The notes under the pieces are model-generated. The model was not told the DNA's origin. It worked only from the letters and a program-made list of their open reading frames with translations, and did not search any database. The position numbers and the translations under genes were made by a program. A DNA stretch of 18,172 bases from assembly GCA_009918425.1 (NCBI GenBank), contig RGEC01000018.1:1-18172 (forward strand). Reading direction: 5' to 3'. Source of the stretch: Bacteroidota bacterium (GTDB lineage: Bacteria > Bacteroidota > Bacteroidia > NS11-12g > UBA955). Shown here one piece after another: positions 7,674 to 15,717 of this stretch. Each line of letters begins with the position of its first letter. The stretch's first letter is position 1.

Positions 7674-10250
7674 TTACAGTTTCGTCAGTGAAAACCGAAC
7701 AGACGACTCCTTGCCTTCCCAAGTAACCATATATACACCGGAAGGCAATCCAAGCACCTTTACCACCATGCCATCTTTTACATCCTTCAGTTCCATTACC
7801 TTTTGTCCCTGACTGTTGGTGATCCACAATCTCCCTGAATAGTCTGAGTTTGTTTGTATGGTGAACGCGTCCTGCACAGGATTGGGATACACCTGCACAG
7901 CGGTTTCCCGTTGTGCTTCTAATCCCAAATTTGTCACATTTATGGTCGCTGAATCTGTGGCATTGCAGTTTTTTTCCCAAACTGTATGGAATACCTTAAC
8001 CGATTTGCCAAGGTAATCTTTGAAATCTGCTGATGCCTGATTGGTTTTTGAAGGTATTATTACCGGCGATGTCCAAGTATGGCTGTCCCCTAGTATAAAT
8101 GCATTTAACTGATAGATACTGCCGGAATTGCTGTAGTTGAATCGGGCATCGGGCAGCGCTTTTAGAACCACATCTGATTCGGACGATGAAGCTACGCAGC
8201 CGCCTTTATTTTTGGCATTGGCATATAGCTTATCTCCTGTGCGGACATTGTACGTATGATTCAACCCTCTACCGTCTACCTTACCATTTAGATACCAAAT
8301 TACAGAGTCCTGGAATAACTGGCTTTGGGCAGTAACAGGAAAGTTTATAACTGCTGAATTGGTGCATATTGAAATAGTTTTATCGTAATTAAATGATGTA
8401 ATGGGTTTGAAAACAGTATCCTCATGAATAATGATGTTTTTGGTCGAATAACCGCATTCAAGCCGAGCAGAATCCAACACGTCTAACCTAAATATTGATG
8501 TGGCTATCAGTGTAGGGTTAAACATGGTGTCTCTATAAGTGTTGCTAAAATTTAAGCGGGTGCTGTAGTGTAAGCTCCCAACTCCTTTTAGGGTTATTTT
8601 AAATTTATCCAGCGCACATACCCTGTCTTTGTCTACATGAACGGTAAAAGGGATTGATTTGCAGGTGTCGGCAGCCCCTTCTATTTCAGCAATGGCCGTT
8701 TCGTTGCATATATCATTCAGCAGGGCTTTGACCCTAACTTTCAACGACTCCCCTCCTTTCAATGTATTGATATTGTGGGAAAGCCCAAGATTTCCTGAAC
8801 TGGGGGTTTGATAGGTTTTTCCGGAGTCGATACTGATTCTATATCCTTTAGCATTGGCCACAGCATTCCAACTCACAGTAAACCCTTTAAGGGTTTTATT
8901 GGAAACCGATACAACCGGAGCAGAAACGGGTTGTTGTCCATACACTGTTATCGAGTCAGAGGCAACACAACCCTTCACATTCTTTGACCATGCCTTGATG
9001 GTCTGTATGCCTGCGATGATGGTTTTAGAAAACACGCTGTCAGTTACCCAAGGTCCGGCAGGGCCTAGTATGGACAAGCTATCAGACGAAATATTATTTC
9101 GTTTCACTGAAAATTGCGCCTGATTTGCGGTACAGAGTGAATCATTGGCTGCAACCAAGGTTATCTGAGGTTTGGCATTCACATTGACGGCTACACCGGG
9201 AGAAGGCAAACTGCTGCAACCACTTGTAGCACTGGTTACAACAACTGAATATGTTCCGGCCGCTTTTACTGTTAATGAGCGAGTTGTTTTACCTCCAGGA
9301 CTCCAGGAATACGTCACCCCACTTGATGTGGAAGCGGTGAGAGAAACGGAATCTCCCTGGCAGATATTTTGTGTATTGCCGGGTGAAATAACAGGCTGAG
9401 CCGGCCTGGCAATTACTGTAAACGATAGGGTATCTTCTTTGCTTACGCCTTTACTGTTTTTCACTGTAAGAAAAGCCCTGTAAGTACCGGGATTTGCATA
9501 GCTAACAGCAGGGGTTGAAGAAGTGCTTGAAGATGGCGTGCCAGAAGGAAAAGACCAACTGTAGGAAGTTGGCGAACCAGTTACATCAGCACCAAAATTG
9601 ATATTGCTGCCACTGCAATTTCTCGGTGAAGTAATTTTGGCTTTTGCTGTGGGCAGCAACGTACTGGGAGAGAATGTGAACGATTTGCTGTAAATGTAAT
9701 CACCACTTGAACCGGTGCCGTTTGCCACATTAAGCGTTACCCAAAAAGTAACATTACCTACGTTTTTTGATGGTGCTTTCCAGGTTATTTTCCATGTTGT
9801 TGAATCAGTAGCTACTGTCGCCGTTCCGGCACTGGTATGGCCTATGTAATAGCGCGTATTGCCGCTCACTACACCTGTTCCGGTCTGACTTCGGCTATCG
9901 CCATTCGTGAAAGTTCCTGCAGCTTTGTATGTTGCTGATTCCAGACAGGTCATCTGAAAACCAAACTTAGACTTGCCGGTTTCCTTATATCCCAAAATGA
10001 GCGTGTAGCTGGAGTCTGGAATATAGCCGCTGCCTGTAAAATTGTTGGTTAAGTTTATGCGGCTGTGATTTGTGCCTGAAGTTTGAAGTGAAAAACTGTT
10101 ATGACAATTGGTGCAGTTACTTTCTGATGTAGTAGAAGTTATAGGTGCATGGGTTAAAGACCAGCCCGGACCACCGGTATTTGTTTTTACGATTAGTGCT
10201 GCGCTGCATATCAACACAAATCCTGTTGCTCGTTTAATTATTTTAATCAT
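7674..10250 (-). CDS. T9SS-secreted multidomain protein with N-terminal CxxCH haem motif
   Basis: 858 residues from the ATG at 10248-10250. A hydrophobic signal segment covers roughly residues 8-22. Residues 25-197 resemble the 'choice-of-anchor V' (Reeler-like) domain of T9SS proteins: CTNCH at 46-50 is a c-type haem attachment motif, and the domain ends with the typical ANGTGSSGDYIYSKSF segment. His138 in YYIGHTS is a conceivable distal ligand (inference). A PKD-like domain follows (about 203-280), then Ig-like modules with Cys pairs 297/345 and 373/428, an FnIII-like domain (about 441-525), and two more Cys-paired modules (545/599, 629/685). Residues 784-858, starting VQVYPNP and ending with GLPSGVYMV and SLTKL, are a T9SS type A sorting domain. 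The function is unknown; surface electron transfer or haem binding is a hypothesis only. It is divergent from the M42 gene. Confidence 0.85.
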   Translation of the reverse strand: MIKIIKRATGFVLICSAALIVKTNTGGPGWSLTHAPITSTTSESNCTNCHNSFSLQTSGTNHSRINLTNNFTGSGYIPDSSYTLILGYKETGKSKFGFQMTCLESATYKAAGTFTNGDSRSQTGTGVVSGNTRYYIGHTSAGTATVATDSTTWKITWKAPSKNVGNVTFWVTLNVANGTGSSGDYIYSKSFTFSPSTLLPTAKAKITSPRNCSGSNINFGADVTGSPTSYSWSFPSGTPSSSTSSTPAVSYANPGTYRAFLTVKNSKGVSKEDTLSFTVIARPAQPVISPGNTQNICQGDSVSLTASTSSGVTYSWSPGGKTTRSLTVKAAGTYSVVVTSATSGCSSLPSPGVAVNVNAKPQITLVAANDSLCTANQAQFSVKRNNISSDSLSILGPAGPWVTDSVFSKTIIAGIQTIKAWSKNVKGCVASDSITVYGQQPVSAPVVSVSNKTLKGFTVSWNAVANAKGYRISIDSGKTYQTPSSGNLGLSHNINTLKGGESLKVRVKALLNDICNETAIAEIEGAADTCKSIPFTVHVDKDRVCALDKFKITLKGVGSLHYSTRLNFSNTYRDTMFNPTLIATSIFRLDVLDSARLECGYSTKNIIIHEDTVFKPITSFNYDKTISICTNSAVINFPVTAQSQLFQDSVIWYLNGKVDGRGLNHTYNVRTGDKLYANAKNKGGCVASSSESDVVLKALPDARFNYSNSGSIYQLNAFILGDSHTWTSPVIIPSKTNQASADFKDYLGKSVKVFHTVWEKNCNATDSATINVTNLGLEAQRETAVQVYPNPVQDAFTIQTNSDYSGRLWITNSQGQKVMELKDVKDGMVVKVLGLPSGVYMVTWEGKESSVRFSLTKL

Positions 10251-10260
10251 TTCTTAAAAA

Positions 10261-10268
10261 CAAAAATA
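10261..10268 (-). promoter_or_regulatory. Bacteroidota -7 box (TATTTTTG) for the CxxCH T9SS protein
   Basis: TATTTTTG on the minus strand matches TAnnTTTG and is the same octamer used by the tRNA-Val promoter. It ends 10 bases before the ATG at 10250. No good -33 TTTG is seen at the right distance. Confidence 0.5.
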
Positions 10269-10436
10269 AAGTATTAGGGTTTTGCGACACACCGTATTAT
10301 TCATTATAGCCTAATAGTGCAACAAATAATGAAGCTGACTGGCAACAGAACTATGAGCTTAATTAGAAAAAGGCCCCCACTGTTACCAAAACACATAGGT
10401 ACAAAAATACTCATATTTTTTTTGTAGTTTCGAAAC

Positions 10437-11480
10437 ATGCGAAAAGAAGCCAAAAAATTCATTGAAAAATACCTTAACAACGTCTCCCCCACAGGGTTTG
10501 AAAGTTCAGGACAAAAGCTATGGTTGGATTATATAAAATCTGATATTGACGAACAATTGGTAGATACCTACGGAACCGCTGTAGGCATTATTAACCCCGG
10601 ACAACCTTACAAAGTGGTGATAGAAGCTCATGCCGATGAAATATCCTGGTTTGTGAATTATATCACAGACGATGGCTACATCTATGTAATACGGAATGGT
10701 GGCAGCGACTTTCAGATTGCGCCCAGCATGCGCTGCAATATATACTGTGAAAACGGCAACATAGTGAAGGGCATTTTTGGCTGGCCTGCTATCCATGTAA
10801 GAGAAGGAAAAGATCCGGAAGCCAAGCAAGACAGTGTTTTTATTGATGTAGGTTGCAGCAGCAAAAAAGAAGTTGAAGCCATGGGAATTCATGTGGGTGC
10901 TGTGGCTGTTTTTGAAGCCGATTGCATGTGGCTGAACGAAAAATACATTGTAGGCAGGGCGCTGGATAACCGAATGGGCGGATTTATTATTGCTGAAGTC
11001 ATTAAAAAACTAAGGGATAATAAAAAGAAATTGCCCTACACCCTTTATGTGGTCAACAGTGTGCAGGAAGAGATAGGGCTTCGAGGAGCTGAAATGATTA
11101 GCCGCAGATTGCAGCCGGATGTGGCCATTTGCACCGATGTAACACATGATACTGCGTCGCCCCTTTATAACAAGAAAAAACAGGGTGAGTGCAAATGCGG
11201 AAAAGGAGCTGTAGTAACGTATGGGCCTGCTGTACAGAACAACCTGCTACAACTGATGATACAGACGGCCAAAAAGAAAAAAATTGATATTCAGCGAAAT
11301 ACTGATAGCTTCGCATATAGTTCACATGGCGTGGCATCTGCCTTGATATCGCTTCCCTTAAAATACATGCACACAACGGTAGAGATGGTTCACGAAGCGG
11401 ATATAGAAAGTTGTATCAACCTGATGTATGAAACTTTGCTCAGCATAAAAGCAGGTCAGGATTTCAGGTATTTCTCCTAA
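10437..11480 (+). CDS. M42 family metallo-aminopeptidase / deblocking peptidase
   Basis: 347 residues, a normal length for the family of dinuclear-metal aminopeptidases that form large cytoplasmic particles. Motifs are in order and intact: EAHADEIS with metal ligand His65 and Asp67; GRALDNRMGG with bridging Asp177; QEEIGLRGA with catalytic Glu211 and ligand Glu212; CTDVTH with Asp234; and LKYMHTTVEMVH with His312. There is no signal peptide, so it is cytoplasmic. No other ATG is nearby, and TAGTTTCG (10425-10432) is a one-mismatch -7 box just upstream. It leads a tight plus-strand cluster, with the acyltransferase start 12 bases after its stop codon. The substrate is probably oligopeptides; endoglucanase labels given to relatives are unlikely to apply. 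Confidence 0.92.
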   Translation: MRKEAKKFIEKYLNNVSPTGFESSGQKLWLDYIKSDIDEQLVDTYGTAVGIINPGQPYKVVIEAHADEISWFVNYITDDGYIYVIRNGGSDFQIAPSMRCNIYCENGNIVKGIFGWPAIHVREGKDPEAKQDSVFIDVGCSSKKEVEAMGIHVGAVAVFEADCMWLNEKYIVGRALDNRMGGFIIAEVIKKLRDNKKKLPYTLYVVNSVQEEIGLRGAEMISRRLQPDVAICTDVTHDTASPLYNKKKQGECKCGKGAVVTYGPAVQNNLLQLMIQTAKKKKIDIQRNTDSFAYSSHGVASALISLPLKYMHTTVEMVHEADIESCINLMYETLLSIKAGQDFRYFS

Positions 11481-11492
11481 GTTTTTATTCCT

Positions 11493-12359
11493 TTGGCGTA
11501 TAGATTTTTAGTATATCCCGTTCTGAAAGGCATCTCGATGTTGCCCTTCCCTGTTCTATACGCGCTATCCAGCTTTCTGTATTTCATTTTATATCATTTG
11601 GTTGGATATCGGAAAAAAATAGTCAGAAACAACTTGAAAAATGCATTTCCTGATAAAACGGATGCATGGAGACTTGATGTAGAACGAAAGTTCTATCGTC
11701 ATTTAACCGATATGATCCTTGAAACTTTCAAAGGAATGAGTATGGGCCGTGAAGAACTGATGAAAAGGCTGAAAAATGCTTCACAGGAACTTTACGATAA
11801 AGCCCATGAAGAAGGCAGAAGCAGCATTATCATTATGAGCCACACGGGAAATTGGGAATGGGTTTGTATGTCTGCCCAGCTGCACGCTCAACAAAAAGCC
11901 CAGTGCATATATAAACAGCTAAAAAACCCGTTTTTCGAGAAATTGATGCTCGGAATCAGAAGCAAATTCGGAACTATGCCAATTCCCATGGAACAAACCC
12001 TGCGGGTGCTTGCATCACAGCACAACATTACTACTGCTACTGCGTTTATGGGCGACCAGAATCCTTCCAATGGGAAAAATGCTTACTGGACAAATTTTTT
12101 AAATCAGGACACAGCTTTTATGTGGGGGACTGAAAAAATTGCACGCAAAACCAATCAGGAGGTGTGGTATATGCAGATACGCAAGATAAAGCGCGGTTAC
12201 TATGAAGCACATACACGCTTGCTTTGTACCAATTCGGCAGAAACTCAAGAAGGAGAAATCACAGAAATGCTTGTCAGGGCTACAGAAGAGGATATTTTAA
12301 CTCAGCCGGAAAACTGGTTATGGAGCCATAGACGCTGGAAGCATAAAAGACTGGACTAA
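11493..12359 (+). CDS. LpxL/HtrB-type lysophospholipid (lipid A) acyltransferase
   Basis: 288 residues from a TTG at 11493. The preceding gene's TAA (11478-11480) is in the same frame, so the start must lie after it, and no ATG occurs before residue 16. Residues 1-35 form the N-terminal membrane segment, and a start at residue 16 would remove part of it, so TTG is preferred. The HX4D/E catalytic motif is His117-Glu122 in SHTGNWEW. The conserved tail QPENWLWSHRRWK is at 271-283. Family members transfer a secondary acyl chain to lipid A at the inner membrane; some Bacteroidota relatives act on other lipids, so the exact acceptor is uncertain. It lies 12 bases after the M42 gene and 1 base before the esterase gene, consistent with one mRNA. 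Confidence 0.9.
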   Translation: MAYRFLVYPVLKGISMLPFPVLYALSSFLYFILYHLVGYRKKIVRNNLKNAFPDKTDAWRLDVERKFYRHLTDMILETFKGMSMGREELMKRLKNASQELYDKAHEEGRSSIIIMSHTGNWEWVCMSAQLHAQQKAQCIYKQLKNPFFEKLMLGIRSKFGTMPIPMEQTLRVLASQHNITTATAFMGDQNPSNGKNAYWTNFLNQDTAFMWGTEKIARKTNQEVWYMQIRKIKRGYYEAHTRLLCTNSAETQEGEITEMLVRATEEDILTQPENWLWSHRRWKHKRLD

Positions 12360-12360
12360 C

Positions 12361-15309
12361 ATGAAAAAATGGATTGTTACCCTGATATTATGCTTTCAAC
12401 TTTACAATGGTTTCACGCAGATTTCATGGGTAAACAAACCCAGAGATTTTCAGTTTGTTAGCAGAAATGTTGGCACAAATAAGGGGCGCGTGATATTTGA
12501 AGGCTGGGTCAACCAAACAGGTTATACTTCAATAAAAATAAGTCATAAAGGTGCATTGGGCGCGGTTGTCAACTACATTATTCCTATAACCTATAATGGA
12601 TCGGGGCAGGCTTACTTTTACCAAGCTGTCAATATTTCGGCAGGCAAAATCAACCACCAATTTGATGTTAGCTTAAGCATTGGTGCCGTATTTTCAACAA
12701 ATACAAGCATCAAAAATATAGCCTGTGGAGATGCGTATTTAATTTCCGGACAAAGCAACAGCGTTGCCAATTCATACAACGGACTGTCAAATACCAACTA
12801 TAGAGACAGTTTTATAAGAAGCTTCGGAACATCAAGTCCAAATGCACTGAGCGCTTCGAATGACAGCAACTGGTATAGAGCAGACGGCGACGGCATTTAT
12901 AGTGTTGGTTGTATAGGTCAGTGGGGGTTGGTGTTTGCACGCCATGTTCTTGATTCGACAGGAATTCCTGTTTGTATTATTAATGCAGGCGTTGGCGGTA
13001 CGCCAATTACTTTCCACCAAAAGAACATAAATAACGGTGAAGACTTGAATACCAATTATGGCCGAATGCTGTATAGGGCAAAAAAAGCCGGATTACACGA
13101 CAAGATCAGGGGGATTTTCTGGTTTCAGGGCGAAAGTGACGGAAGCAATGCTCAGTTGCATGATTCATTGTTTCGAAAAATGCAAGCAGAGTGGTTCAAA
13201 GATTATCCGGGCCTTGAGAGAGTAGCTGTGGTACAAGTGCGCAGCGGCTGCGGAGGACCTAGTCTGGAGCTAAGAGAAAAACAGCGCCTAATGAAAAATA
13301 TTGGGCGTACAGTGGTGATAAGTGCAAATGGATTAAATAACCATGATGGTTGCCATTACTGGTTTAAAGATGGTTATGAAAAACTGGGGGTTTTACTGTT
13401 TCATCAGATAAAATCCACCCTGTATGGTTTAAAATCAACGCCGGATAACCAACCTTTAAATCCTTACTTAGTATACTTCAGCAATAGCGCTAAGACTGAA
13501 TTATGTGTAGAAATAACGCCCTTGAATGCCAACTTAAAGGTTGATGCCGGATTCTATAAGTTATTCTCTGTTGCCGGCAGCTCAGTTACCATTACGGGTG
13601 GTTATTTAAAGAACAATAAAATTTACCTTACGTTAAATGGCAGCGGTTGCAACGTAAAATCTATCAGCTACGACGGATTACCTGGAAATCAACCCTGGGT
13701 TAGAACCCGTGCAGATGCTACACTGATATCATTTTACAATTATCCTGTTATTGCTGTAAAACCTTTACCCAATATGAGCATTTGTAAAGGAGAGAAAGTA
13801 ATACTCGGACAAGACAGTGTTCCGGGCAATACTTATGCATGGGAAGGTGTTTTATCCGGACTTACATCCCAAAGAGCCAACCCCACATTTATGGTTCCAA
13901 GGTCGGAGAAATTCCGATGCATTATGAAATCATCAGCCTCAGGTTGCTTGTACGATACTTTCTCTCAAAATGTTGTGGTAGATACGATTTCTTCATCCAA
14001 TTTACCTGGTACGGTTTTCTTTTGCCCTACCGATTCTGTGGAAATTGGAGCCAAGAAAAGCGACTGGAAACAAGGTTTATGGAAACATGGTGGACTGGAT
14101 TATTCCGGTTTCTTTATAAAAGCCTCAGATACGGGGTTGTGGTATTTTACAGCAACAAGTTCAGTAGGCTGTAAAACCTTTGATACAACAAGGCTTTCAC
14201 ATTTTCCACCAGTCTCTAAACACCTACCCACCAGCATAGAAATATGCAAAGGTGATTTTCATAGGATTACGGCGCCACCAAAATCTACATTCCCCATTTG
14301 GAACAATACAATTGCTCAAGATACATGTATTTTAAAGTCAAATGAAAGAAAAGTACTTCTGCAATACAACGATAGCAATGGCTGCAAACAACACGACAGT
14401 ACATCAATCATCGAGCTGATGCCGGGTTCTGTTCAATTGGATTCTCTTTATTCATTTTGTGTGGGAGATACACTATTTATAGATAAGCCGGTGGCTTTTA
14501 CAGAATGGGGCTGGAATGGAATTAAGATTTCTGACAAAACATATTTAATTACGCAGAAAGGTCGCTATGACATACAGTTAACAGATTCAAGGGGATGCAG
14601 TCAAAAGCATATTATTACGGCGGTTTTTCATCCAATATTCAAACTGTCCGCTATTGATAGTGGTATTTGCTTAGGTGATAGTATCAGATTGCTAAAGTCT
14701 GGCTGGATGCGTTTCTGGAGCATAGATAACACCCCTTCCCCACAAGTTGTTTATTTGAAAAAAGCCGGCAATTTTAATATTTCCTGGCAAGACAGTAACC
14801 ATTGCAGAGGTAATTCAACCATAAGAATTGAAACTGCTGCAAGTCCCCAATTTAGCCTCCCGTTAGATACTCTCCTTTGTACCGGAGATTCGTTGGTATT
14901 TCAAAGTACCCTGAGTAAAAGTAGTTTTGAATTTTTGGCAGGGAATCAAGTTATGTATCCTCTAATCATAAAAAAAAGCGGTATTTATCGGTTTACAGCT
15001 TATGATAAACCTTTTTGTGAAGGCAAACATGAAATGCAGGTATCGGAAAAGATATGTGTTAGTAAAATTAACACTATAATACAGGCTCCCATCAAGGTTA
15101 TCCATATGTCAGGAGGAATTCAACTTCAAAGCCAATCTTCAGAATCCACCCGCTTCAAGATTTTCAATGCAGGATTTCAACTGGTTGCAGAAGGTAAAAT
15201 CGATAGCAGGCAATTGCAGGAATTGCGATTGGTTCCCGGTTTTTATTATGTAGGGATAATGAACAGCTCAATGCAAAAACCTGTGTTCATAAAAGTTCCG
15301 GTTTATTGA
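12361..15309 (+). CDS. Secreted SGNH (sialate O-acetylesterase-like) enzyme fused to six Cys-paired modules and a T9SS-like tail
   Basis: 982 residues. A signal peptide covers residues 1-20. Residues about 115-355 form an SGNH/SASA esterase domain: ISGQSN at 128-133 with probable nucleophile Ser132, INAGVGG at 207-213 (block II glycine), FQGESD at 255-260, and DGCHYW at 329-334 with the Asp329-x-x-His332 catalytic pair. The likely reaction is removal of O-acetyl groups from a sugar, such as a sialic acid or plant or algal polysaccharide. Residues 470-890 are six repeated PKD/Ig-like modules. Residues 915-982 resemble a T9SS type A sorting domain (SGGIQLQ, KIFNAGFQLV, VPGFYYVGIM) but lack the YPNP motif. 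The ATG is 1 base after the acyltransferase stop, so translation is probably coupled. No terminator is seen after the stop. Confidence 0.82.
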   Translation: MKKWIVTLILCFQLYNGFTQISWVNKPRDFQFVSRNVGTNKGRVIFEGWVNQTGYTSIKISHKGALGAVVNYIIPITYNGSGQAYFYQAVNISAGKINHQFDVSLSIGAVFSTNTSIKNIACGDAYLISGQSNSVANSYNGLSNTNYRDSFIRSFGTSSPNALSASNDSNWYRADGDGIYSVGCIGQWGLVFARHVLDSTGIPVCIINAGVGGTPITFHQKNINNGEDLNTNYGRMLYRAKKAGLHDKIRGIFWFQGESDGSNAQLHDSLFRKMQAEWFKDYPGLERVAVVQVRSGCGGPSLELREKQRLMKNIGRTVVISANGLNNHDGCHYWFKDGYEKLGVLLFHQIKSTLYGLKSTPDNQPLNPYLVYFSNSAKTELCVEITPLNANLKVDAGFYKLFSVAGSSVTITGGYLKNNKIYLTLNGSGCNVKSISYDGLPGNQPWVRTRADATLISFYNYPVIAVKPLPNMSICKGEKVILGQDSVPGNTYAWEGVLSGLTSQRANPTFMVPRSEKFRCIMKSSASGCLYDTFSQNVVVDTISSSNLPGTVFFCPTDSVEIGAKKSDWKQGLWKHGGLDYSGFFIKASDTGLWYFTATSSVGCKTFDTTRLSHFPPVSKHLPTSIEICKGDFHRITAPPKSTFPIWNNTIAQDTCILKSNERKVLLQYNDSNGCKQHDSTSIIELMPGSVQLDSLYSFCVGDTLFIDKPVAFTEWGWNGIKISDKTYLITQKGRYDIQLTDSRGCSQKHIITAVFHPIFKLSAIDSGICLGDSIRLLKSGWMRFWSIDNTPSPQVVYLKKAGNFNISWQDSNHCRGNSTIRIETAASPQFSLPLDTLLCTGDSLVFQSTLSKSSFEFLAGNQVMYPLIIKKSGIYRFTAYDKPFCEGKHEMQVSEKICVSKINTIIQAPIKVIHMSGGIQLQSQSSESTRFKIFNAGFQLVAEGKIDSRQLQELRLVPGFYYVGIMNSSMQKPVFIKVPVY
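13783..15018 (+). repeat. Six tandem Cys-paired Ig/PKD-like protein modules
   Basis: Within the esterase-fusion protein each module opens with a Cys followed mostly by x-G-(D/E) and closes with a Cys after a beta-rich stretch. Pairs: 475/529, 555/604, 629/675, 700/746, 770/815 and 840/886. The first cysteines are 80, 74, 71, 70 and 70 residues apart, so the period tightens toward the C-terminus. The sequences have diverged well beyond recent duplication, so this is a protein-level rather than a DNA-level repeat. Confidence 0.75.
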
Positions 15310-15334
15310 TTTATAGTATTTCATTGTATTTTTG
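15306..15334 (+). promoter_or_regulatory. Promoter of the ArsR-type regulator (TTG-N18-TATTTTTG)
   Basis: TTG (15306-15308) is followed by 18 bases and then TATTTTTG (15327-15334), an exact TAnnTTTG match within the accepted 17-23 base spacing. The ATG follows 11 bases later. The promoter overlaps the end of the esterase gene (stop 15307-15309), so the regulator can be transcribed independently. Confidence 0.7.
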
Positions 15335-15345
15335 CGTTTAAGAAT

Positions 15346-15681
15346 ATGGCAAAAAGATCCAAACCTGAATTTGACGTTAAAGCCGAGGAATACAGTAACA
15401 AGGCAAAAGCGCTGGGGCATCCGGCAAGAATAATGATATTATTATCACTTCAGGCCAACAACCACCAGACCTGTAAAGAACTGGTATCTCAGTTGCCATT
15501 CACCCAAAGTACAGTTTCACAGCATTTATATGCGCTTGTAAGTGCCGGTTTTCTGGAAAGTAAAGGATATAAAACCAGTACTATATTCAGTTTGAAGACA
15601 GGCGCTATTCAGGATTTTCAAACTTTGTTTCAGGAAGTTTTTGGAGTCCGCAAACAAGACAGGCAATTGAGCATGTTTTAA
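15346..15681 (+). CDS. ArsR-family winged-helix transcriptional regulator
   Basis: 111 residues. The core AKALGHPARIMILLSL (20-35) is the typical ArsR first helix, and FTQSTVSQHLYALVSAGFLE (52-71) is the helix-turn-helix with recognition helix STVSQHLYALV; a beta-wing follows at about 72-85. The only cysteine is Cys43, so the CxC metal site of classical arsenic/cadmium sensors is missing and metal sensing by that site is unlikely. It probably binds DNA as a dimer, but neither neighbour is an obvious target, since both flanking genes are large and functionally unrelated. The coding sequence ends inside a palindrome. The ligand and regulon are unknown. Confidence 0.88.
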   Translation: MAKRSKPEFDVKAEEYSNKAKALGHPARIMILLSLQANNHQTCKELVSQLPFTQSTVSQHLYALVSAGFLESKGYKTSTIFSLKTGAIQDFQTLFQEVFGVRKQDRQLSMF

Positions 15682-15705
15682 TTAAAGTTTTACTTTAATT
15701 AAAAC
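15675..15705. terminator. AT-rich perfect palindrome between convergent genes, possible bidirectional terminator
   Basis: Arms GTTTTAATTAAAG (15675-15687) and CTTTAATTAAAAC (15693-15705) are perfectly complementary over 13 bp with a 5-base spacer. The ArsR stop codon (15679-15681) lies within the left arm, and the DUF1015 stop codon is 13 bases to the right. Its place between converging genes suggests a shared terminator. The stem is almost pure A/T and would be weak, so a protein-binding site is an alternative. Confidence 0.5.
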
Positions 15706-15717
15706 TCTTAAAGCCTT

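Noticed and set aside
7621..7980. 119-residue frame overlapping the end of the CxxCH T9SS protein gene
   Set aside because: Out-of-frame shadow of the type A sorting domain, with no upstream initiation signal of its own.
10300..10333. 8-bp inverted repeat TTCATTAT/ATAATGAA with 18-base spacer in the divergent promoter region
   Set aside because: Short, AT-rich and widely spaced; such a match is expected by chance, and it does not overlap the promoter boxes.
10518..10892. 124-residue minus-strand frame inside the M42 gene
   Set aside because: Antisense to conserved M42 sequence containing the His65 motif; no family resemblance.
13783..15018. Possible recent DNA tandem repeat or CRISPR-like array
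   Set aside because: The periodicity is only at the protein level; the nucleotide sequence of the modules is not repeated.
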